Shown here in pieces: positions 17,130 through 26,345 of a DNA stretch of 58,811 nucleotides (position 1 is the stretch's first letter; each line of letters starts with the position of its first letter). Source of the stretch: Desulfuromonadales bacterium. GTDB lineage: Bacteria > Desulfobacterota > Desulfuromonadia > Desulfuromonadales > BM103. The translations under genes were made by a program, and so were the position numbers. The stretch spans positions 1-58,811 of the forward strand of contig JAQYVY010000021.1 of the NCBI GenBank assembly GCA_030145195.1. Direction: 5' to 3'. Below the pieces are notes generated by a model. The model saw nothing but the letters and a program-made list of their open reading frames with translations, was not told the DNA's origin and ran no database searches.

Positions 17130-18275
17130 ATGTCAGTACATCCTGTTGTCAAATTTTCGTTCCATCTTGCGTTCACCGCCTTAATGGTCCTTTCGGCCAC
17201 AATTCCGGCCTATGGAGCCAACTTGACCCAGAGGGACTGGATGGTTGCCCTGGTCGACACTCTCGGCTGGACGTTCGGCCTGCCGGACGAACCGCAAGAT
17301 CCCGACTACATGAACATCCTCACCGGCAACAGGAACCTCCGTCTGGAGGCAGAAGATATTTTCACCCAAGGGGAAGACGCTGTCTCGCTGATGTCCTTCC
17401 GTAATTACGGTGATTACAGCGGAAAAGGCTGGCTGCAAGGGACCAATCAACCAACCGAAGTTCACTTAAACTTTGTCTTGCCCGTTAAGGGGCGTTACCG
17501 GTTACAGACCAAAATTCGTAAACCAGGACATCAGTTCACCATTGGGGACCAAACAGCGATCGCTGACGGCACAGAAAAATTCATCGAATCAAAAGTCGGC
17601 GAATTCATTCTGGAAGCCGGGGCTCAGGAAATCCTGGTCGTCCTGCCGCCTAGCGGCGCAATAGACTACATTGCTTTGGCGGCACCCAACCTGGCGGCCA
17701 TCACGCCCGATCAGGGCTGGCAACCGGAAGAACCGTTGAGTTGGGCCGTGCTCAATACCACCATGTTGCAACTGCTGCAATTGGCAGACGCCTTCCCGCT
17801 TGAGTCATCACCACTTATTTTTGAGGCTGAGAATATCAAAGCAACCGAAGCAGAGGTGGTAACCGTCAAACATCTGGGCGTGCCAAGCGGCGGCAAATGG
17901 TTGCGCACAAGCTCTCGACCGGCGCAGGTAAGTTTCCCCTTTGAATTGCCCACAGCCGGGTTTTACGATGTTTCAATAAGAGCCATAGGCAAACCAATCA
18001 ACATATTGGTCAACGATCACTATGAGATAGAGTTTCAAGGCAAACCATACCTCGACCAGCTAGAGCTTGGCCCCCTCTTCTTTTTCTCCGGCAACAACAC
18101 CATCACCCTGCGGCTACCACCCGGTGGCGGCATCGACAAGCTAACCTTGACGGCCAGGTGGATCAGCCCTGAAGCGACCCAGACTCTGCTGGGGACCAAC
18201 CAGGCAGCGCAACCTGCAACCGCTGATCTCGACAGTCTGACATCCCTACTGGCAGCCTTTGGTGTCGAGCGTTAA
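17130..18275 (+). CDS. secreted protein with two similar carbohydrate-binding-like modules
   Basis: I do not recognise a named family. Residues 1-30 are a signal peptide ending AYGA. The mature protein shows two related halves: about 65-185 (LRLEAEDIF ... NYGDYSGKGWLQ ... FVLPVKGRYRLQ ... LPPSGAIDYIALA) and about 230-345 (LIFEAENIK ... LGVPSGGKWLR ... FELPTAGFYDVS ... LPPGGGIDKLTLT). Both have the beta-sandwich pattern of CBM6/galactose-binding modules, so an internal duplication is likely. AAGGGG precedes the ATG. ComEC starts 3 bases after the stop, so the two are probably co-translated. A role at the cell surface near the DNA-uptake channel is a guess. Confidence 0.75.
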   Translation: MSVHPVVKFSFHLAFTALMVLSATIPAYGANLTQRDWMVALVDTLGWTFGLPDEPQDPDYMNILTGNRNLRLEAEDIFTQGEDAVSLMSFRNYGDYSGKGWLQGTNQPTEVHLNFVLPVKGRYRLQTKIRKPGHQFTIGDQTAIADGTEKFIESKVGEFILEAGAQEILVVLPPSGAIDYIALAAPNLAAITPDQGWQPEEPLSWAVLNTTMLQLLQLADAFPLESSPLIFEAENIKATEAEVVTVKHLGVPSGGKWLRTSSRPAQVSFPFELPTAGFYDVSIRAIGKPINILVNDHYEIEFQGKPYLDQLELGPLFFFSGNNTITLRLPPGGGIDKLTLTARWISPEATQTLLGTNQAAQPATADLDSLTSLLAAFGVER

Positions 18276-18278
18276 AGC

Positions 18279-20636
18279 TTGCCTCCATTTGTGTTGCTGG
18301 CCGCATATACGGCCGGCATTCTACTGACGACGGCCCTCCAGCTAAAGAGTGTGGAGGTGTTTGGTCTCCTTGCCAGCCTTCTTCTGCTCCTCTGGGTTCT
18401 CTTGCACCGCTCTTCATGGGGCTGGCTACCGCTCGGCGCGGCATTACTTCTGGCCGGGTACCTTCACACCGTACAGACGCTCGAACCGCCTGCACACGTC
18501 ACACAAATCATCCGTTTTGCCGACAACCAACCATTGATCATCGAAGCCACTGTGATCTCGATCGATAAACGGTCAGAAGGCGGCTTTCGTCTTTTGACCG
18601 AAGCGCACTTGGTACTGCGCGACAAAAAGGCCATCTCTTCGAGTGGTAAAATCCTGCTATATATTGAGGCCGGAGAGCTCAGTCCCCGGCCAGGACAGAT
18701 CGTCCGCTGGCGCTCCCGCGTACGGCAACCAACCCGCTTTGGGACTCCCGGAGAGTTTGACTATCCACTCTATCTGGCCGCACGCGGCATTTATCTCACA
18801 GCCTTCATTGCCTCAGCCGAAGAGCTGACCGTCATGGCCAACCATCCAGCTCGCCGCACCGCATGGTTCGAAAATTGGCGGCTAGCGATAGCCGAACGGA
18901 TCACCGCAGTGGTTCCACAAGAGGCTTCCGGACCGACCCAGTCGCTGCTGGTTGGGATGCGTAGCGGCATCAGCAAGAGCCAACGAACACTGCTGTCGCA
19001 AGGCGGCGTCTCCCATCTGTTTGCCATCTCCGGACTCCATTTCGGCCTGCTCGCCATGCTCCTCTATCTCACGGGCAAATGGTTTTACACGCGCAGCGAA
19101 CGCCTAGTTCTCTGGTGCCCACCACAGCTAATCCTACCGATTTTACTGATTCTACCACTGGCCTTTTACCTGCTGTTGACCGGTAATGCCTGGGCGACCC
19201 GACGGGCTTTCTTGATGGCGACTGTTGTTGCGTTCCTGTTCAGTTCGGGTCGCCGCACCCCTCCCCTTTCACTTCTCGCAACGGTCGCCTTCGGACTGTT
19301 GCTGGCAAATCCTCTGGCACTATTCCAACCCGGATTTCAGCTTTCTTTTGCGGGATTAGCAGGAATTTTGATCTGGCTACCGCGTTGGGAAAAAAACCTT
19401 ACTGGACTTTCTCCGCTACTGCGTTGGCCGTTGACCATGATCTTGACCACGACAGCGGCAACGCTCGCAACAGCGCCGATCACACTCTGGACCTTTCATC
19501 AGTTTGCTCCTGCGGGGCTGTTAACCAATCTGGTTGCTATCCCGCTGATTGCCTGGGGCGCTGTTCCTCTCGGTCTTGCCGCCATCGCTGCTGCACCACT
19601 CTCCCTCACCCTGGCAGACTGCGGGCTGCAATTATCGGCCAGACTGATCATGCTCGCACTTGACTGTGTCGAGAGAATGATTCTATGGCCTGGCTTGCAA
19701 GCTATGCAAATCTATATGGCCAGATCCCAGCTACTGCTGTTGAGCGGAATTATTTGCTGTTTAATACTACCGGGCCGTCAAGCCAAAAGACGGCTTTGCC
19801 AAGCCACGATTCTGATCGCTGCCGCCGCTTTCGCCTGGTTGATACACCCACAATCGAATGAGTTAAAGATAACGGCCATAAGTGTCGGCCAAGGTGATGC
19901 AACCTTGGTCTCACTGCCCGACGGCAGCCACTATCTGATCGACGGCGGCGGCCTTCCCGACACCGGCATCGACCCCGGGGAAAGGTTGGTGGCACCAACG
20001 CTTGGCCGACTTGGAATCAACCACCTCGATGGCGTAATCTTGACCCACAACCACCCAGACCACAGTGATGGTTTGATCCACATTCTGCGGCACTTCGCCG
20101 TCGATCATGTCTGGATCGCCTGTAACAGTAAACAACTCCCGCCAGATTTTAATAAGGTTATGGCCCGAAAAGGCATCACACCACTGCAACTCGAACAAGG
20201 CTGGACCAATGTTGTGCAACAAGAAGGATGTCGATTGAGTCTCTATGCCCCATCACAAAAAGCGAAAGACCTGAACGAAAGATCGATTGCGCTCTTTGTC
20301 GGTAATGACCAGCAAGGTGCACTTTTGACCGGAGACCTGGGAAAATCAGGATTACAACAATTAGTACGAGATGGTGTTCCGGGACGCGTTAGCCTTTTAA
20401 AATTATCGCACCACGGGAGCCGTCTGTCACAACCTGAGTATTATCTTAGCGTGATGCAGCCTGACGTGGTTTTTGTCTCGGCAGGTCGCAACAATTCGTA
20501 TGGTTTTCCGCATCAGGCAACACTTGATGCTTGTGCCGCGCAGAAGGTACCCATTTACCGGACCGATCTTGAAGGCACTCTGCCCTTTAACATAAGAGAC
20601 GGTCGTTGGCAGATCGATTCACAAAACAGCCTTTAA
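18279..20636 (+). CDS. comEC: ComEC/Rec2 DNA-uptake channel
   Basis: ComEC carries single-stranded DNA across the inner membrane during transformation. The 785-residue protein has the three expected parts: an N-terminal membrane and OB-like region (DUF4131, about 30-170), the Competence domain with many helices and the GVSHLFAISGLHFGLLAMLL signature (about 245), and a C-terminal metallo-beta-lactamase domain from about 525 with the metal motif HNHPDH near 590. The start is taken as the TTG at 18279, three bases after the preceding stop; a GTG at 18291 is an alternative. The zinc-ligand motif is complete, as in ComECs thought to have nuclease activity. No other competence gene is in the window. 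Confidence 0.95.
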   Translation: MPPFVLLAAYTAGILLTTALQLKSVEVFGLLASLLLLLWVLLHRSSWGWLPLGAALLLAGYLHTVQTLEPPAHVTQIIRFADNQPLIIEATVISIDKRSEGGFRLLTEAHLVLRDKKAISSSGKILLYIEAGELSPRPGQIVRWRSRVRQPTRFGTPGEFDYPLYLAARGIYLTAFIASAEELTVMANHPARRTAWFENWRLAIAERITAVVPQEASGPTQSLLVGMRSGISKSQRTLLSQGGVSHLFAISGLHFGLLAMLLYLTGKWFYTRSERLVLWCPPQLILPILLILPLAFYLLLTGNAWATRRAFLMATVVAFLFSSGRRTPPLSLLATVAFGLLLANPLALFQPGFQLSFAGLAGILIWLPRWEKNLTGLSPLLRWPLTMILTTTAATLATAPITLWTFHQFAPAGLLTNLVAIPLIAWGAVPLGLAAIAAAPLSLTLADCGLQLSARLIMLALDCVERMILWPGLQAMQIYMARSQLLLLSGIICCLILPGRQAKRRLCQATILIAAAAFAWLIHPQSNELKITAISVGQGDATLVSLPDGSHYLIDGGGLPDTGIDPGERLVAPTLGRLGINHLDGVILTHNHPDHSDGLIHILRHFAVDHVWIACNSKQLPPDFNKVMARKGITPLQLEQGWTNVVQQEGCRLSLYAPSQKAKDLNERSIALFVGNDQQGALLTGDLGKSGLQQLVRDGVPGRVSLLKLSHHGSRLSQPEYYLSVMQPDVVFVSAGRNNSYGFPHQATLDACAAQKVPIYRTDLEGTLPFNIRDGRWQIDSQNSL

Positions 20637-20666
20637 TACCGGGCCGACAACCAATACAGCGCTTTG

Positions 20667-20695
20667 ACCACAGAGACACGGAAGACACGGAAAAG
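20667..20695 (+). repeat. copy of the dispersed cacagagacac-type repeat (single arm)
   Basis: The segment reads accacagagacacggaagac followed by acggaaaag, lying just after comEC. It belongs with the purine-rich repeats at 26197, 42373, 51139, 54541 and 55723. A clear opposite arm is not seen; only a weak cttgtccgtatctcag follows 60 bases on. Confidence 0.5.
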
Positions 20696-20819
20696 CCCCA
20701 CAAGAGCAACACCACAAGTTGTTGGGTAGAAATTTACACCGACCGCTTGTCCGTATCTCAGCAACCCATAAACCACTGAATCTACCGTAACTTTCTTTTG
20801 TTTGCAGAACCATTAATAA

Positions 20820-20848
20820 TTGACTAAAATCGCCGACTTTGTTAGCTT
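20820..20848 (+). promoter_or_regulatory. sigma-70-type promoter for the GGDEF-TPR-cyclase operon
   Basis: TTGACT (20820-20825) and TAGCTT (20843-20848) are separated by 17 bases. They lie 28 bases before the chosen ATG of the receiver-GGDEF gene, so the leader would be short. Confidence 0.5.
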
Positions 20849-20876
20849 GAAGCTCACTTGAATGGAGAGGCAATCC

Positions 20877-22253
20877 ATGCTCAAACCAACAATTTTGATT
20901 GTAGATGACGAAGTCTTTTTCCGGCGATTGTTCAGTGAAATTCTGGTCGAAGAGAATTCCTACAATATCGAAACAGCGGACTCCGGCAAAGAGGCGTTGG
21001 CTCGTCTGTCGCGCGGCGGTGTCGATGTCGTCCTTACCGATCTAGTCATGCCCGACATATGCGGGCTGGACTTGATTCGCCGAACGCGCACCTACGATTT
21101 CGCTCCTGATTTCATCCTTGCTACAGGCAATGCCACTGTCGAATCAGCGATCCTGGCGTTAAAAAATGGTGCTCGCGACTATTTGATAAAACCGTGCAAT
21201 CCCGATCAGTTGCGGCACACAGTCAAGGCCTGTCTGGAACAACGACGACTGCTCGCCGAGAACAGCTTGCTGCAAAGCCAGATTCGTCTCTACCGGAAAG
21301 GGCAGCACCTTTCTAGCCAACTCGATGTCGACTGCCTCTTCCAGGAATCACTGAGCACACTGATTCACGAACTTGGGCAAGGCCGCGGCCTGGCTTTTCG
21401 CGCTACCCAAGACAGCATCAGCCACGTAACCTCCAGCGATGGCTTCAGCGAAGAGCAGGCCAAAGATCTGGCAAAAGAGCTAATGGCCGTCACCAGCAAT
21501 TTACAACAGGCCACAAGTTTGAAGGTTGAAGATTGTGCCCAAATCAGCGACAAACACCAAGATCTGCGTTCGCTCTGGATTTTCCCATTAAACACAGACC
21601 ACGAGACCCACGGCGCACTGATTCTCTGCAATCAGGTTGGTACCGACCTACCAGAAACCCTTCCTCAGGAAACCCTGACTTTTCTTGCCGAACAAGTCTC
21701 ACTTGGCTTTCAAAACGCTTGTCAGTATCAGGGTGCCCGCGAACTGATTTACACCGATGACCTGACCGGACTCTACAACCACCGCTACATGCATATTGCG
21801 CTGGACCAGGAAATCCGCCGCTCGGAGCGCTATGGTCTGGAATTCTCGGTCGCCTTTATCGATTTGGATTTATTCAAGAATGTCAACGATGAGTATGGCC
21901 ATCTGGTAGGCAGTGACGTTCTCAGACAAGTCAGCGACTTGTTACGTGAATGCGTTCGTGACGCCGACATGCTGTTTCGCTACGGTGGTGATGAATTTAC
22001 AGCTTTGCTGGTCGAAACCGACACTCGCGGCGCCAAAATCGTCGCCGAGCGTATCCGTCGGGGTGTTGAAGAGTTTGAATTCACACTCGGTCAAGGGCAA
22101 ACCGGACATTTAACCGCGACAGTCGGCCATTCCACCTACCCCATTCACGCAACCGTCCAAAACGAGTTGATCGACCTGGCCGACAAGGCGATGTACGTGG
22201 GCAAAGGTAAGCGCAATGTCGCGATAAGCGCGACGGAGCTTACTCCTCCATGA
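20877..22253 (+). CDS. response regulator diguanylate cyclase (receiver-GAF-GGDEF)
   Basis: The protein should make cyclic-di-GMP when its receiver is phosphorylated. The receiver (1-120) has Asp55 in VVLTDLVMPDICG. A GAF-like domain spans about 140-285. The GGDEF domain starts at DDLTGLYNHRY and has the intact active site RYGGDEF. An inhibitory site RDAD lies exactly five residues before GGDEF, so product feedback is likely. The ATG at 20877 has GGAGAGG upstream; an earlier ATG at 20862 overlaps that ribosome site. The stop overlaps the start of the TPR gene as ATGA. No cognate kinase is adjacent. Confidence 0.93.
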   Translation: MLKPTILIVDDEVFFRRLFSEILVEENSYNIETADSGKEALARLSRGGVDVVLTDLVMPDICGLDLIRRTRTYDFAPDFILATGNATVESAILALKNGARDYLIKPCNPDQLRHTVKACLEQRRLLAENSLLQSQIRLYRKGQHLSSQLDVDCLFQESLSTLIHELGQGRGLAFRATQDSISHVTSSDGFSEEQAKDLAKELMAVTSNLQQATSLKVEDCAQISDKHQDLRSLWIFPLNTDHETHGALILCNQVGTDLPETLPQETLTFLAEQVSLGFQNACQYQGARELIYTDDLTGLYNHRYMHIALDQEIRRSERYGLEFSVAFIDLDLFKNVNDEYGHLVGSDVLRQVSDLLRECVRDADMLFRYGGDEFTALLVETDTRGAKIVAERIRRGVEEFEFTLGQGQTGHLTATVGHSTYPIHATVQNELIDLADKAMYVGKGKRNVAISATELTPP

Positions 22254-24730
22254 TTCAACGTGCCCTGGCTGCCCTGGCTCTGGGCAGTTTCATCTTCACC
22301 ACCCTGCTTGGTTCCCCCGAAACAACCTGGGCTGAGCTGCCCAGCCCAATCCCAAACCAACTTATTGAACGCTACCAACAGGCCCTTGCTGCCGACCCCG
22401 GCAATCTGACCCTGCATTATCTGCTCGGAGTCGCCATGCTGCGGGAGGGCAATAATGTTGCAGCCATGAGCGAACTTCAAACCGCCTACCCGGCTTACCG
22501 CGACAGCATCGAGGCACATTACAACCTGGGTGTTGCCTCTTTGCGCCTGAGCGATCTCGACAGTTCTGAAATCTACCTTGAACAGGCGGAAGTTCTCGGT
22601 GCGGCAAATATGCCGGGGACATATCCTCTGGACGATCTCTACTTGAATTTAGCTCTGCGCTACCTTGAAGCGGACAACGCCAACGAAGCAATCAGGTTCT
22701 TTCACAAAGTCCTGAGACTCAACCCTGACCGCCACGAAGTCCAACGCCAACTCGGTGACCTGTACGCCCGGCGCGGCGACACCAACCTGGCATTGCAGGC
22801 CTTCCGCAAATACCTGAAACAATTTCCCGACGATCCGGTCAGCCGTGACTATCTTTTCGCCCTTGAATTCAACCGTGCCCAGGATCTTCTCGCTGCCGAT
22901 GATCTGACCGCAGCCGCCGCAGGCTTTTCAGCCGCTCTGGAACTTCAACCGCAGAGTCCGACGGCTCTCTATTATCTCGGTTATATTGCCTACACCAACA
23001 GCAACCCTTCCCTGGCAGTCATGCTGCTCAACCAAGCGTATCTTGAGGCTGATGACAATCTGCAGCAAAGTTTGCGACCACTCCTTTACAACAGTTCGCT
23101 GGCTTTACGGACAGAACAGAAGCTGAAATCCGCGTTGGATGCTGTCACCACTCTGGCAGAACGCCAAGACGCCCGTTTTAATGAGTTGTTCTTAGCCGGG
23201 ACTCTGAACCTCGAGCTTGGCTACTATCGGGCCGCCGAAAACGCATTGCAACGTTCCGTCGCCCTGAATCCGGCTCATGCTGGTGCCCAACAAAACCTAC
23301 TGCTGGCCGAACAAGGGGCTTTCCAGGAATGGATTGTCGAGGCGAAACTCTACCTAGCAGAGCAACAACTGGACGAAGCCGCAGCAGCCCTGCAAGAAGC
23401 AAACAAGCTCCAGCCTCAGAACCTCCGGGCCAAAGCCCTACACAACCAGATCGAACAAACCAGACTAAAGCTGGCTTCTGCCCACTTTTTTAATGCACAG
23501 ACAGCTCTGGATGCGTCCGATTTGAGCCTTGCCTTTCAAGAAGTCACTCAGGGGCTGCTTTTCCTGCCGGACAATTCCGACGGGCTGATCCTGCGCGAGA
23601 AAATCACCTTCGCCTTAAGATTGGGTTTACAGACTCAATTGGCCACAGCCGAAGCTCACTTACAGAATGAAAGCTGGGATGAGGCCGAACAGACCTTCGC
23701 CCACATTCTCAACATAGCTCCAGAAAATCTGGAAGCAGCAGAGGGTCTTAAGCGGGTCCATCAAGCAAAAAGTACGAAAGCCCAGCAATGGTTAAAACAA
23801 GGCCAACAAGCAATCGATGCCGGTCAGGCTGAGCAGGCAAGCGCCGCTTTCAGCGAAGCCCTGACACTGGATTCCACCCTATCGGAAGCTGTGACCGGGC
23901 TGACCATAGCCAAAGAACTACTGAGCAACCGACTGGAAGAATACCTTCACAGCGGTCGCCAGGCACTCGAGAGTAAAGAGTTCAACACCGCCCGCGACTG
24001 GTTTTCCAAGGCCTTGAAAATTGAGGAGAGCCCACGAATTCAAAACGAACTGGCGCGCCTGGATAAAGCCTTAAGCCAAACCGCTGAGGAGCTACTTTCT
24101 GAAGCAGAGCAGGCCATTGCCGAGCAGAATTTCAACGCCGCAGAGAAACTCTATGACCAGGCGTTGCAGCTACTTCCCACCCATGCCCGAGCACAATCCG
24201 GGCAGCAGGCTCTTGCCACCCGCAAAAAAGCCTCGATCAACAAGGAGTTGGCGATCGGTTCGGCGGCCTCGCAGCAGGGTCACTATGCCACTGCGACTAA
24301 AGCCTACCAAGCCGTGCTCAAATTGTCGCCGGACAACCCACAGGCACTCGATGGCCTGCGCCTGAGTCGCAAACAACAGGCAGACGGCCTGAACAAGTTA
24401 ACTGTTCAGGGTGAAACGGCCCTCGCAAACGGTGATCATGCCGCCGCAGAACAATACCTGTCTGCAGCCCTGAAACAGGATGCCTTCCATAAAGGTGCAC
24501 TGGCATTGCGACAGCGTCTGGAAGACGTCAAGCTGTCAGGCGCACAACCTGGAGACGAACAAAGGCTCTATCTGCAAGGTGTTGCCTACTACACCCAGGG
24601 CAAATACGCCGAGGCGATCAAAGCTTGGGAAACCGTGCTGTTATTGGATCCAGGACACGAAAAGTCCCGACAAAACATTGCCAAGACTCAGCGCAAATTG
24701 CGCCAAATTCAGGAGTACCGAGGTGTCTAG
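22250..24730 (+). CDS. exported TPR-repeat protein
   Basis: The 826-residue protein has a signal peptide (about 1-28, ending TTWA) and then consists almost wholly of tetratricopeptide repeats, roughly sixteen. Examples are YQQALAADPGNLTLHYLLGV, FFHKVLRLNPDRHEVQRQLG and YTQGKYAEAIKAWETVLLLD. No enzymatic domain is seen. TPR arrays of this kind serve as protein-binding scaffolds in the periplasm or outer membrane. Its ATG overlaps the stop of the diguanylate cyclase and its own end overlaps the GTG of the nucleotide cyclase by 8 bases. The three proteins are therefore probably made together, and the TPR protein may touch the periplasmic domain of the cyclase. Confidence 0.9.
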   Translation: MIQRALAALALGSFIFTTLLGSPETTWAELPSPIPNQLIERYQQALAADPGNLTLHYLLGVAMLREGNNVAAMSELQTAYPAYRDSIEAHYNLGVASLRLSDLDSSEIYLEQAEVLGAANMPGTYPLDDLYLNLALRYLEADNANEAIRFFHKVLRLNPDRHEVQRQLGDLYARRGDTNLALQAFRKYLKQFPDDPVSRDYLFALEFNRAQDLLAADDLTAAAAGFSAALELQPQSPTALYYLGYIAYTNSNPSLAVMLLNQAYLEADDNLQQSLRPLLYNSSLALRTEQKLKSALDAVTTLAERQDARFNELFLAGTLNLELGYYRAAENALQRSVALNPAHAGAQQNLLLAEQGAFQEWIVEAKLYLAEQQLDEAAAALQEANKLQPQNLRAKALHNQIEQTRLKLASAHFFNAQTALDASDLSLAFQEVTQGLLFLPDNSDGLILREKITFALRLGLQTQLATAEAHLQNESWDEAEQTFAHILNIAPENLEAAEGLKRVHQAKSTKAQQWLKQGQQAIDAGQAEQASAAFSEALTLDSTLSEAVTGLTIAKELLSNRLEEYLHSGRQALESKEFNTARDWFSKALKIEESPRIQNELARLDKALSQTAEELLSEAEQAIAEQNFNAAEKLYDQALQLLPTHARAQSGQQALATRKKASINKELAIGSAASQQGHYATATKAYQAVLKLSPDNPQALDGLRLSRKQQADGLNKLTVQGETALANGDHAAAEQYLSAALKQDAFHKGALALRQRLEDVKLSGAQPGDEQRLYLQGVAYYTQGKYAEAIKAWETVLLLDPGHEKSRQNIAKTQRKLRQIQEYRGV

Positions 24731-26129
24731 ATCAATCAGCAGATTCTCCAGCTTGCGGTTTAAATTCGCCTTAGCCCTAGCCCTTTTCAGCAGTCTGCTG
24801 ATGATTGCCGTGATGTTACTGCTGGAACAACGCCTGCACCAGACCCTGGTGCGAGAAAGCATTGACAAGGGACTCGGCGTTGCTCGTGGCCTGGCCTTTA
24901 ACGCTGAGGACCCGCTCCTGACTGGTGACGATCTATACCTCTTCTCCGCCGTCAAGAATGCCGTTCGGGCTCCGGGCGTGGAGTACGCCCTGATCCTTGA
25001 TCGCAACCGATTGATCCGGGCAGATACCAGCATGGAGAAGATCGGCAAAGCCTACCAGCCCCTGACGGACGGCAAATTTATACGGCAGACAAACGACTTT
25101 AAAGTTTACCGGGTACTTGACATCCAAGGCATCGGCCTGCTTGATCTAGAAGTCCCAATCATGACCATCGCCAAACCGCCAATTCGCATCGGCGAGATTC
25201 ATCTGGGCCTTTCCGAAGCACTGATCAACGAAAACATTCAACAGATGCGTCTGCACCTTGCCGGGCTAGCCGTACTGGCCTTGGTTCTGGGCGGTATCGG
25301 CGCTGCAGTGCTGGCGGGAATGATGGTCGGACCTCTCAAGGCTCTGGTTCGGGGTGTAAAATCTATCGGTGACGGCAATCTGGATCAGCATATTAAACTA
25401 AAAAGTAACGATGAACTTGGGGTTCTGACCGAAGCCTTCAACGAGATGGCGACCAGTTTACGCGATCAGGCATTTATCAAAAGCACCTTTGAGTGTTACG
25501 TCAGCAAGCCTCTGGCAAAACAAATTCTCGAAAAACGCGACCAGTTGCAACTCGGCGGGGAAGTTAGAGAAGTCACGGTGCTCTTCTCCGACATTCGACA
25601 TTTCACCTCACTGGCCGAACAAATGCCGCCGGAGCAGGTCGTGGAAATGCTGAACAATTATTTCACCCGAATGATTGAGGTTGTCGCAAACCACGAGGGC
25701 ATGGTCGACAAGCTGATAGGCGACTCAGTTATGGCACTGTTCGGTGCGCCGATCACCCTTGGCGACGAACCCTTGCGCGCAGTCACCTGTGCCCTTGAGA
25801 TGCAACAGGCAGGCGACACATACAATAAGGAGCGCGAAGCCGCAGGACAGCCACCCCTGCCTATGGGAATCGGTATCAATACTGGCCCGGTGGTCGCCGG
25901 GAATATCGGCTCCTCAACCAAAATGGAATATACTGTCATCGGCGATGAGGTAAACATTGCCGCCCGCTTGCAAGGGGTAGCCCAAGCAGGTGAAGTTTTG
26001 ATCTCGGAAAACACCTATCGTCTGGTCGCCGCAAAGGTGAAGGTCACCCCCTTGGAACCAATAACCTTCAAGGGTAAAAATACAGCTGTCGCTGTTTACC
26101 GGGTTGACGGACTGCGTGAGAACGAGTAA
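24723..26129 (+). CDS. membrane class III adenylate/guanylate cyclase with HAMP domain
   Basis: This 468-residue protein has a TM helix at about 13-34, a periplasmic sensor domain of about 140 residues, a second helix, a HAMP domain (LVRGVKSIGDGNLDQHIKLK) and a cytosolic class III cyclase domain from about 280. The two metal-binding Asp are visible in VTVLFSDIRHFTS and IGDSVMALFG, and the transition-state region EYTVIGDEVNIAARLQ is intact. The Lys in MVDKLIGD suggests ATP and thus cAMP, but that is family-based inference. The GTG start at 24723 has AGGAG upstream and lies inside the end of the TPR gene. It shares the operon with a cyclic-di-GMP enzyme. Confidence 0.92.
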   Translation: MSRSISRFSSLRFKFALALALFSSLLMIAVMLLLEQRLHQTLVRESIDKGLGVARGLAFNAEDPLLTGDDLYLFSAVKNAVRAPGVEYALILDRNRLIRADTSMEKIGKAYQPLTDGKFIRQTNDFKVYRVLDIQGIGLLDLEVPIMTIAKPPIRIGEIHLGLSEALINENIQQMRLHLAGLAVLALVLGGIGAAVLAGMMVGPLKALVRGVKSIGDGNLDQHIKLKSNDELGVLTEAFNEMATSLRDQAFIKSTFECYVSKPLAKQILEKRDQLQLGGEVREVTVLFSDIRHFTSLAEQMPPEQVVEMLNNYFTRMIEVVANHEGMVDKLIGDSVMALFGAPITLGDEPLRAVTCALEMQQAGDTYNKEREAAGQPPLPMGIGINTGPVVAGNIGSSTKMEYTVIGDEVNIAARLQGVAQAGEVLISENTYRLVAAKVKVTPLEPITFKGKNTAVAVYRVDGLRENE

Positions 26130-26196
26130 AAAACCATACGCATTGTAATAATGCGTACAGAATAACAATGATACCAATAAAACCCATTTTAAGGCA

Positions 26197-26218
26197 GTGA
26201 CGCGAAGACACAGAGAAG
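26197..26218 (+). repeat. copy of the dispersed cacagagacac-type repeat (single arm)
   Basis: gtgacgcgaagacacagaga lies in the gap between the cyclase gene and hisS. It has the same purine-rich motif as the other copies; no opposite arm was found within 150 bases. Confidence 0.4.
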
Positions 26219-26345
26219 AGCCTTCAAACCATATTTTTTCAAAATTGTAGGTTGGTTGTTTTTCGACCTTTACTCTGCACGAACTGCACCTCCGCGATTA
26301 AAACTGATTTCTTCTTTTAACCAAGCAATCTGGAGCAATCAAAAA

